DNA from: CAYOYK01 sp964408185
Lineage (GTDB): Bacteria > Bacillota > Clostridia > Christensenellales > Aristaeellaceae
Assembly (NCBI GenBank): GCA_964408185.1
Contig: CAYOYK010000070.1
Coordinates: forward strand, 1-11,786
Direction of reading: 5' to 3'
DNA length: 11,786 nt
Shown: positions 7,046 through 11,786 of the stretch, one piece after another
Position numbering within the stretch: the first letter of the stretch is position 1
Layout of the letters: each line of letters opens with the position of its first letter
Notes under the pieces: generated by a model
Seen by the model: only the letters and a program-made list of their open reading frames with translations
What the model was told of the DNA's origin: nothing
The model's database searches: none
Translations under genes and position numbers: made by a program

Positions 7046-7870
7046 ATGCTCGATTTGGTCATCAAAATCGGCTCCATGGCGCTGATCCAGCGCGAGGATC
7101 ACTCCATCGACTATAACATCTTCCAGCGGCTCAGCCACGCCCTGCGGCCCGGCATGCTGCTGGTGACCAGCGGCGCGACCGAGATCGGGCGGCTGGATTA
7201 CATCCAGCGCACAGGCCGAGAGCTGACCGGCGACGACAACCAGATCAAAACCGATTACGCCGCGCAGGGCCAAGCCATTCTGATGAACGCCTACCGCAGC
7301 TTTGTGCGCCCGGAGTACGGCATCCGGCAGGTGCTGGTGGAGCACACCCATTTTAACGACCCGGAGAAGCGCGAGCACATCCGCAAGCTGCTGCTGCGCG
7401 CGGCCGAGCAGGGCGCGATTCCCATTGTGAACTACAACGACCCCGTAAGCGACGAGGAGAACCGCAAGATGGAGCTTTCCATCCGTCGGGCGCACGGGGA
7501 CAGCGTGGTGGAATGTGTGGATAACGACGAGACCGCCGCCGTCATCGCGCGGCTGGTGGAGGCCAAAACGCTGCTGCTGCTTACCTCCACGGAGGGCATT
7601 TACCTCGACCCAAACGATCCGGCCACCCTTGTGCGCGAGGTTTCCGCGCCGGACGCGGACACGCTGACCCGGCGCGTGGATGCGCTGAGAGCCTGCTGCG
7701 TCGGCTCCAGCCGCAAGGGCGCGGCCGGAGCGGGCGCAAAGCTGCGCTTTGGGCTGACGGCCGCGCTACACGGCGCGCGGGTGATCATCGGCTCGGCCAA
7801 ATACCCGGTGCAGGCGCTGCTGGACGGCAGCGCGCCCCGAACCCTGATTGACATTGAGGAGGCAGAATAA
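7046..7870 (+). CDS. Amino acid kinase family protein, glutamate 5-kinase-like
   Basis: A 274-residue amino acid kinase-fold protein closest in layout to glutamate 5-kinase (ProB) without its C-terminal PUA domain. Seen in order: KIGS with K7, TSGA (41-44, where ProB has SSGA), AAQGQAILMNAY (72-83), VNYNDPV (128-134, against ENDTV in ProB), VDNDETAA (158-165), LLTSTEGIY (178-186) and a Gly/Ala-rich loop ending in K232. ProB-like enzymes phosphorylate the gamma-carboxylate of glutamate. The changes at TSGA and YND suggest another substrate, for example a ligated or N-acylated glutamate. Automated annotation may call such proteins uridylate kinase, from the same fold. No proA is adjacent. GGAGG lies 9 nt before the ATG, and the gene starts 16 bp after the GNAT gene. 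Confidence 0.8.
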   Translation: MLDLVIKIGSMALIQREDHSIDYNIFQRLSHALRPGMLLVTSGATEIGRLDYIQRTGRELTGDDNQIKTDYAAQGQAILMNAYRSFVRPEYGIRQVLVEHTHFNDPEKREHIRKLLLRAAEQGAIPIVNYNDPVSDEENRKMELSIRRAHGDSVVECVDNDETAAVIARLVEAKTLLLLTSTEGIYLDPNDPATLVREVSAPDADTLTRRVDALRACCVGSSRKGAAGAGAKLRFGLTAALHGARVIIGSAKYPVQALLDGSAPRTLIDIEEAE

Positions 7871-7872
7871 CC

Positions 7873-8199
7873 ATGCTGCGCAACACTTTCCACGCCGAGG
7901 GCGACGCGCCCGCCATGACCCCGCGCGAGCAGGAGCTGTACGCCGACGAGGCGTATACCGCGAACGTGAAGCGCTGCTTCTTCCGGGATGGCAAGCTGAA
8001 AAGCATACCCGCCCAGCTTAAAAAGAAAAAGGTCGTGTACGCGCTGCTGGCCGAGCTGTTTACGCCCGGCCGGGATTACGCGGAGCGTGAGGTGAACGAG
8101 CTGCTCGCGCCCATCTACCCGGACTTTTGCACCCTGCGGCGCGGGCTGGTGGACGACGGGCTGCTGACCCGCGAGGGCGGGGTGTACCGCAGGGCGTAA
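7873..8199 (+). CDS. DUF2087 domain protein
   Basis: A 108-residue protein whose residues about 42-107 match the DUF2087 pattern: a basic KxxxxPxxxKKK stretch, then FTPGRDYAEREVNELL, then LRRGLVDDGLLTREGGVYRR. The pattern of helices followed by a short hairpin looks like a winged helix. The domain is often found alone or joined to transcriptional regulators, so DNA binding and control of this operon are possible but unproven. GGAGG at 7858-7862, inside the end of the kinase gene, lies 10 nt before the ATG; an internal ATG at 7915 lacks a ribosome site. It starts 2 bp after the kinase stop and is the last gene of the operon. Confidence 0.85.
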   Translation: MLRNTFHAEGDAPAMTPREQELYADEAYTANVKRCFFRDGKLKSIPAQLKKKKVVYALLAELFTPGRDYAEREVNELLAPIYPDFCTLRRGLVDDGLLTREGGVYRRA

Positions 8200-8211
8200 G
8201 CGCGTGCCTCC

Positions 8212-8235
8212 AAAAAGCGGCTGCGCTGCTTTTTT
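8212..8235. terminator. Bidirectional terminator after the operon
   Basis: AAAAAGCGGC (8212-8221) pairs with GCTGCTTTTT (8225-8234), a 10-bp stem with one wobble pair. Because the stem has A at one foot and T at the other, each strand has a T-run after the hairpin. It lies 12 bp after the last plus-strand stop and about 35 bp beyond the minus-strand helD stop, so it can end both. Confidence 0.85.
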
Positions 8236-8244
8236 GACACGCCG

Positions 8245-8272
8245 AGAGGAGCCATTGCCGCTCCTCTTTTTT
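8245..8272 (+). terminator. Second plus-strand terminator, overlapping the helD stop
   Basis: AGAGGAGC (8245-8252) pairs with GCTCCTCT (8260-8267) around a 7-nt loop, followed on the plus strand by a T-run to 8272. The end of the T-run supplies two bases of the minus-strand helD stop codon (8271-8273). On the minus strand no T-run follows the hairpin. Confidence 0.85.
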
Positions 8273-10604
8273 ATGCGCCCGTATAGCACTCCGCGTCCCG
8301 CGCATGCGCGCAGAGGTCGCCCTTGTGCACAAGGTGCAGCCGGTGCAGCGGGCGCGTACACAGCACGTAAAACAGCTTGGCGGTGAAACGGTCGTCGGGG
8401 TAGCTCTCGTCCTCCGCGGAGGCGACGATCACGCCGTCGAACTCCAGCCCCTTGACCACCGACGCGCCCATCACCAGCACGCCGCCGTCGAAATCCGCCT
8501 GTCCGGCCGTGAGCATGCGGGCCTGCGGCAGCTCGTCCAGCAGCGCCTTGTGCAGCTTGCGGGCCTGCGGCTCCGTTTTTTCCACAATGGCGACGGCGTG
8601 GTAGCCCTCGGCCAGCCAGCCGCGCGCCACCTGCGCGACGGCGTGCGCGCGCTCCGCGCCAGAGCGGATGCGCGTATGGCCCGGCTGCTCGCCGTGGCGC
8701 AGGGTCGGCTGGGCCAGCTCCACGCCTCCCACCGGGTGCCGCCCGATGACGTGGAAGGCCAGCCGCATTATCTCCACAGTGCTGCGGTAGCTTGTGCGCA
8801 GCGTGGCGATCACCGGCTGGGCCGTAAAGACGCCATCGCACAGGGCCCGCCAGTCGCGCACGCCCGCGTCGCCATGCACGCCCTGCATCAGGTCGCCCAC
8901 CAGCGTAAACGCGTCGTGCCCCAGCAGCTCGCGCAGGGCAAAGATCGACAGCGGGCTCATATCCTGCGCCTCGTCGATGACCACATGCTTGATATCCTGC
9001 CGCTGGAGGCCCGTGAGGCGGCGCGCGAGCAGCAGCAGCAGCGGCAAGTCCTCCTCGCCGCACCAGCCCTTGGCAAGCAGGGGCAAGGCAGCCTCGCACA
9101 GCGGCTGATAGCTCCCGTCCCGCGCGGCCAAATCAAGCCAGAAGTCGCGGTACACATCCAGCAGCTTCAGGCTGCGGAAGCGCGCCGTGAACGTCTTGGC
9201 AAAATCCTTCCGCGCGGCCTTGAGCTCCGCCATGCGCTCATCCCGGCTGGCGATCAGCTTGGCGGCGCGGGCGCGGCGCTCCGGGCCGTCCGGCAGGGCG
9301 CGCAGCAGCGCGTCGAGCTTCTGCTCAAACAGCTCGGTCATGCGCTGCGCAAGCTGATCGGCTGTGCGCGTCATGCGCGACACCGCGATCTTGCTCAGCT
9401 CGTCCACACGCGCGGCCAGAGGAAAGGGCTTGAGCTGCCCCAAGTATGCCTCGCGGATCTCGGCCGGGGTCATCAGCGTCACGCCGCCGAATGTCATCGG
9501 CGCAATGCCGGGAAGGGTCGGCTCCAGCCGGTCGAGGTACGCGTCCAGCAGGGCCGCCGCGCGCAGCTCTCCCTTGCGGCGCAGGCGATCATCCAGCGCG
9601 TCGCGGCCGGGCTTATCCATGCCGAGGCGCTCCTCCAGCGGCCACGTCTGCGGCAGCTTGGGCATCGCCTTGCCCAGCCACAGCGCGCATAGCTGCGGGA
9701 ATGTCGTCTGGCGCACCTCGTCCACGCCCAAATCGGGCAGCACGCGGCTGATGTAGGTCAAAAACAGCGGGTTCGGCGCAAGTATCAGCATTTGATGCGG
9801 TGCGACCGTCTTTTGCAGGCGATACAGCAGCCACGCGATGCGGTGCAGCGCGATGGTCGTTTTGCCGCTGCCCGCCACGCCCTGCACCAGCAGCGGCGAG
9901 GCCGGAGCATGCCGGATGACCACGTTCTGCTCGGCCTGTATGGTGGTGACCACCTCCCGCAGACGGCTGGCCGTGACCTGCGAGAGCACATCGGACAGAT
10001 ACTTTTCCTGCCCCAGCAGGCCGGTATCAAACACGTCCTCCAGCCGCCCGTCCGCAAGGGTGAACATGCGCTTGCGCGTCAGCTCGCCATGCACGCCGCC
10101 GTCCGGGGCCTCGTAGCCCACGCGGCCCACCTGACCGGAATAGTACAGGTTGGCCAGCGGGCTGCGCCAGTCCACCACCCACGGCTTGTACTCCGGCGTT
10201 TTGAACACGCCCCAGCGGCCCAGATAGTAGGTGACGGCCTCCGCCGCGCCGTCCGGGATGAAATCCAGCCGGGCAAAGTACGGCCGCCGCTCGCTGAGCC
10301 GGAGCTGGTGCAGGTTGCGCAGCATGAGCCGGGTGACGAACTGCTGCACCACGGCCTCGTCCGAGCCGTCGTCGATGACCTGTATCATGCGGTCGTTGCC
10401 ATCCTGAATGCCCAGCTCGCGCTCGGCCTTGCGCTTCTCGTCCGTTACGACGGCAAGCGTCTCGGCCAGATGCGTCAGCTCCGCGCGAGCGTCCTCTGGG
10501 GAGAGCGCGGCCAGCGCGGTCGGGGCCGCCAACGCGGCCGTTTCGGCGGGAAGGGTGTTTTCGGCGGGAAGGGCGTTTTCGGGCGAAGATACGGGATTGT
10601 TCAT
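8271..10604 (-). CDS. helD: HelD-family ATPase/helicase (RNA polymerase recycling motor)
   Basis: A 777-residue superfamily 1 (UvrD/Rep-like) ATPase of the HelD type. HelD binds RNA polymerase and frees it from stalled or post-termination complexes using ATP; in some bacteria it affects rifampicin tolerance. After a variable Ala/Pro tail (1-35) comes a charged helical region (about 36-105), likely the N-terminal coiled coil that enters the polymerase secondary channel. Next is the family-typical segment with VVDWRSPLANLYYSG (about 143-157), Walker A GVAGSGKTT (242-250), a central insertion (about 310-530) like the HelD clamp or bumper region, Walker B VVIDEAQD (541-548), GD with Q574 (570-574), SYRST (605-609), VKGLEFDGVIV (717-727) and YVLCTRP (746-752). 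Length is close to Bacillus HelD (774). AGGAGG lies 9 nt before the ATG. It is convergent with the six-gene operon and probably transcribed alone. Confidence 0.93.
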   Translation of the reverse strand: MNNPVSSPENALPAENTLPAETAALAAPTALAALSPEDARAELTHLAETLAVVTDEKRKAERELGIQDGNDRMIQVIDDGSDEAVVQQFVTRLMLRNLHQLRLSERRPYFARLDFIPDGAAEAVTYYLGRWGVFKTPEYKPWVVDWRSPLANLYYSGQVGRVGYEAPDGGVHGELTRKRMFTLADGRLEDVFDTGLLGQEKYLSDVLSQVTASRLREVVTTIQAEQNVVIRHAPASPLLVQGVAGSGKTTIALHRIAWLLYRLQKTVAPHQMLILAPNPLFLTYISRVLPDLGVDEVRQTTFPQLCALWLGKAMPKLPQTWPLEERLGMDKPGRDALDDRLRRKGELRAAALLDAYLDRLEPTLPGIAPMTFGGVTLMTPAEIREAYLGQLKPFPLAARVDELSKIAVSRMTRTADQLAQRMTELFEQKLDALLRALPDGPERRARAAKLIASRDERMAELKAARKDFAKTFTARFRSLKLLDVYRDFWLDLAARDGSYQPLCEAALPLLAKGWCGEEDLPLLLLLARRLTGLQRQDIKHVVIDEAQDMSPLSIFALRELLGHDAFTLVGDLMQGVHGDAGVRDWRALCDGVFTAQPVIATLRTSYRSTVEIMRLAFHVIGRHPVGGVELAQPTLRHGEQPGHTRIRSGAERAHAVAQVARGWLAEGYHAVAIVEKTEPQARKLHKALLDELPQARMLTAGQADFDGGVLVMGASVVKGLEFDGVIVASAEDESYPDDRFTAKLFYVLCTRPLHRLHLVHKGDLCAHARDAECYTGA
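10541..10588 (-). repeat. 18-bp tandem repeat in the helD N-terminus
   Basis: Two near-identical 18-bp units (10541-10558 and 10559-10576, 17 of 18 bases the same, core TTTCGGCGGGAAGGG) are followed by a partial third. On the coding strand they give repeated six-residue units containing E-N-x-L-P-A near residues 9-20, inside the non-conserved tail of HelD. Confidence 0.8.
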
Positions 10605-10648
10605 GGATGTTCACCTCCTGCGTTGATGATGCTTTTAGGCAGCAAAAG

Positions 10649-10728
10649 CCACCGCAAGTTTGCCTCCGAGGGATAAACTCCCCCCTTGCAGTCCTAACGA
10701 CTGTCAAAAAGAAGCAAACATGCGGTGG
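10649..10728. repeat. 80-bp inverted repeat element in the helD leader
   Basis: The arms 10649-10663 (CCACCGCAAGTTTGC) and 10714-10728 (GCAAACATGCGGTGG) match at 14 of 15 positions. The 50-nt interior holds two smaller hairpins: CAGTC/GACTG (10689-10693 and 10699-10703) and GGGA/TCCC (10670-10673 and 10679-10682). Transcribed toward helD this could fold as a three-way junction ending about 45 nt before the helD start codon. It may be a structured leader or a small mobile-type repeat with terminal inverted arms. Confidence 0.55.
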
Positions 10729-10785
10729 TGCAGAGGTTTGTGCGCGCAATGCGCTATGAAGCGTGTGGAAGCCCCAAAACCATCA

Positions 10786-10913
10786 CTCGGAATCCGTTTG
10801 CAGCAAACGCAGCTCAAGCGAGCATTGGGCCCAAGGCCTTTGGCCCCGGCTCGGAATCCGTTTGCAGAAAACACAACCCAAGCGAGCATTGGGTCCAGGG
10901 GCAAGGCCCCTGG
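10786..10913. repeat. Two tandem copies of a 64-bp repeat
   Basis: Copies starting at 10786 and 10850 are the same at 43 of their first 48 positions, including CTCGGAATCCGTTTGCAG and CAAGCGAGCATTGGG, and then diverge within GC-rich, self-complementary ends (around GGGCC...GGCCC in the first; CCAGGGGC/GCCCCTGG at 10895-10902 and 10906-10913 in the second). This has the look of a dispersed intergenic repeat of the genome rather than a gene part. Confidence 0.75.
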
Positions 10914-10920
10914 CGGGGTT

Positions 10921-10941
10921 GCTAGGGGCGGAGCCCCTAGC
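10921..10941. repeat. GC-rich hairpin covering the alaS stop codon
   Basis: GCTAGGGGC (10921-10929) and GCCCCTAGC (10933-10941) form a perfect 9-bp stem with a 3-nt loop. The alaS stop codon (10937-10939 on the minus strand) lies within one arm. With the hairpin at 10895-10913 it forms a closely spaced pair, REP-like in style. No T-run follows on the minus strand, so it is not a standard intrinsic terminator but may protect the alaS mRNA 3' end. Confidence 0.6.
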
Positions 10942-11786
10942 CGATGATGGCCTTGATGCGGCGCACCCCGGCGGAGGAGCTTTCCTCCTTTTTGATGGTG
11001 AAGCTGACGAGGTCGCCTGTGTTGGCGGCATGCGGGCCGCCGCAGATTTCCTTGCTGAAGCCGCCCATGGTGTAGACCTTGACCTTCTCGCCGTACTTGC
11101 TCTCAAACAGGCCGATCGCGCCCTGCGCCTTGGCCTCCGGGACGGTCATCTCCTCGCAGATGATGGGGGCCTTGGCGGCGATGGCCTCGTTGACGAGGCG
11201 CTCGACCTCCTTGAGCTCCTCCGGGGTCATCTTGCGGCCGAAGGAAAAATCGAACCGCAGACGCTCGGCGGTGATGTTGCTGCCCTTCTGGGCGACCTCC
11301 GGCCCCAGCACCTTGCGCAGCGCCGCGTGCATCAGGTGGGTGGCGGTGTGCAGGCGCGCGGTCTGCTCGCTGTGGTCGGCCAAGCCGCCCTTGAAGATCT
11401 GCTCCGCGCCGGCCTGACTGGTGGCCTGATGCTTCTTGAAGCACTCGGCAAAGCCGTCCATATCGACGGTGAGGCCGTGCTCCTTGGCCAGCTCGACGGT
11501 CATCTCAACCGGGAAGCCATAGGTATCGTACAGGTGGAAGGCGCTCTCGCCGTCGATCTGGCCGCCCTGCACGCGCTGGGCGAGCTTATCAAACTCGTGA
11601 TTGCCCTGCTTGAGGGTGCGGGCAAAGCGGGTCTCCTCCATGGCAAGCTGGCTCAGCACAAACTCGCGGTTGCGCTCCAGCTCCGGGTAGACGGCCTTGT
11701 ACTGGTCGATGATCACACTGGCGATCTCGCCCGTGAAGCCCTCGCCGAGGCCCAGCTCCATGCCGTAGCGAACGGCGCGGCGGATG
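10937..11786 (-). CDS. alaS: Alanyl-tRNA synthetase, short form, 3' part (5' end beyond the window)
   Basis: The visible 282 residues are the second half of AlaS, which charges tRNA-Ala. The fragment opens with IRRAVRYG, the conserved segment at the end of the aminoacylation/tRNA-recognition part. It continues through FKGGLADHSEQT into the editing domain, whose zinc-site signatures HTATH and CGGPH are intact, so clearance of mischarged Ser or Gly should work. It ends in SSSAGVRRIKAIIG and stops at once, where E. coli-type AlaS (876 residues) would continue into the C-Ala/DHHA1 region that aids oligomerisation and tRNA binding. With about 300 residues missing upstream, the whole protein would be near 590, matching a known short AlaS subfamily seen in some Bacillota and Mollicutes. 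The stop codon lies inside a palindrome. Confidence 0.93.
   Translation of the reverse strand, partial: IRRAVRYGMELGLGEGFTGEIASVIIDQYKAVYPELERNREFVLSQLAMEETRFARTLKQGNHEFDKLAQRVQGGQIDGESAFHLYDTYGFPVEMTVELAKEHGLTVDMDGFAECFKKHQATSQAGAEQIFKGGLADHSEQTARLHTATHLMHAALRKVLGPEVAQKGSNITAERLRFDFSFGRKMTPEELKEVERLVNEAIAAKAPIICEEMTVPEAKAQGAIGLFESKYGEKVKVYTMGGFSKEICGGPHAANTGDLVSFTIKKEESSSAGVRRIKAIIG

Larger units (their letters stand above)
10605..10936. other. 332-bp intergenic region between helD and alaS
   Basis: No credible gene is present; the short open frames here mostly read through repeats. The region holds the helD ribosome binding site (AGGAGG, complement at 10614-10619), a small hairpin GCTTTT/AAAAGC (10631-10636 and 10644-10649) just upstream of it, a long inverted repeat (10649-10728), a pair of 64-bp direct repeats (10786-10913) and GC-rich hairpins at the alaS end. 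A helD promoter must lie here or upstream, but no convincing -35/-10 pair is seen. Confidence 0.7.

Noticed and set aside
4058..8199. Carrier-protein (LysW-type) lysine or arginine synthesis operon
   Set aside because: No LysW-like acidic carrier, reductase, aminotransferase or M20 peptidase is present; only the ligase and kinase types are shared.
8304..9692. A 462-codon plus-strand open frame opposite helD
   Set aside because: Same composition artefact; the opposite strand holds a full helicase motif set. The minus-strand frames at 5157-6605 and 7600-9099 over the operon were dropped for the same reason.
10702..10707. TTGACA on the minus strand as the helD -35 box
   Set aside because: At 16-18 bp spacing the sequence is a run of G with no -10 box; the nearest A/T-rich hexamer (TTTATC) is 24 bp away.
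10649..10728. Integron attC site
   Set aside because: The length and inverted arms fit loosely, but the required RYYYAAC and GTTRRRY core sites are not at the ends and no integrase or cassette is nearby.
10660..10947. Small genes in the helD-alaS intergenic region on either strand
   Set aside because: They have no proper ribosome site and are made largely of translated repeat copies, giving repeated peptide strings rather than a protein-like sequence.
1..11786. CRISPR array, insertion sequence or prophage
   Set aside because: No evenly spaced direct repeats with unique spacers, no transposase, integrase or phage-like gene, and gene content and base composition are even across the window.

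Overview
The window looks like ordinary chromosome from a high-G+C member of the Bacillota, most likely a clostridial lineage such as Oscillospirales or Christensenellales. This rests on strong AGGAGG-type ribosome binding sites, CCA-encoding tandem tRNAs, a HelD-type helicase, a DUF2087 protein and a short-form alanyl-tRNA synthetase. The taxonomic call is inference from gene content and base composition only. There is no phage, transposase, plasmid or CRISPR signal.

Layout, left to right. (1) The 3' end of a tRNA array: the tail of a tRNA running off the left edge, then tRNA-Gly(GCC) and tRNA-Cys(GCA), closed by a terminator. (2) A minus-strand two-gene unit: a short-chain dehydrogenase (2913-3890) followed 27 bp later by a CtpE-like cation-transporting P-type ATPase (357-2885) with an unusual repetitive N-terminal tail. 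(3) A divergent promoter region (3891-4057) with good promoters facing both ways and a small dyad next to the plus-strand promoter. (4) A tight six-gene plus-strand operon (4058-8199): an N-formylglutamate amidohydrolase-like protein, two different RimK-type ATP-grasp ligases, a GNAT acetyltransferase, a glutamate-5-kinase-like amino acid kinase and a small DUF2087 protein, ended by two stacked terminators. (5) A convergent minus-strand helD gene (8271-10604). (6) A 332-bp intergenic region with a long inverted repeat in the helD leader, a pair of 64-bp direct repeats and two GC-rich hairpins. (7) The 3' part of a minus-strand alaS that ends without the usual C-terminal domain and runs off the right edge.

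The most interesting part is the six-gene operon. Its enzymes together could activate, ligate, phosphorylate, acylate and hydrolyse a glutamate-like amino acid or short peptide. The members of well-known pathways that use such enzymes (histidine utilisation, proline or arginine synthesis, carrier-protein lysine synthesis, ribosomal S6 modification) are not next to it, so it may be an undescribed small-molecule or peptide-tailing pathway. Nothing in the window identifies the substrate. Secondary points of interest are the in-frame 18-bp tandem repeats at the N-termini of two unrelated proteins, the foldable helD leader, and the minimal AlaS whose stop codon sits in a palindrome.
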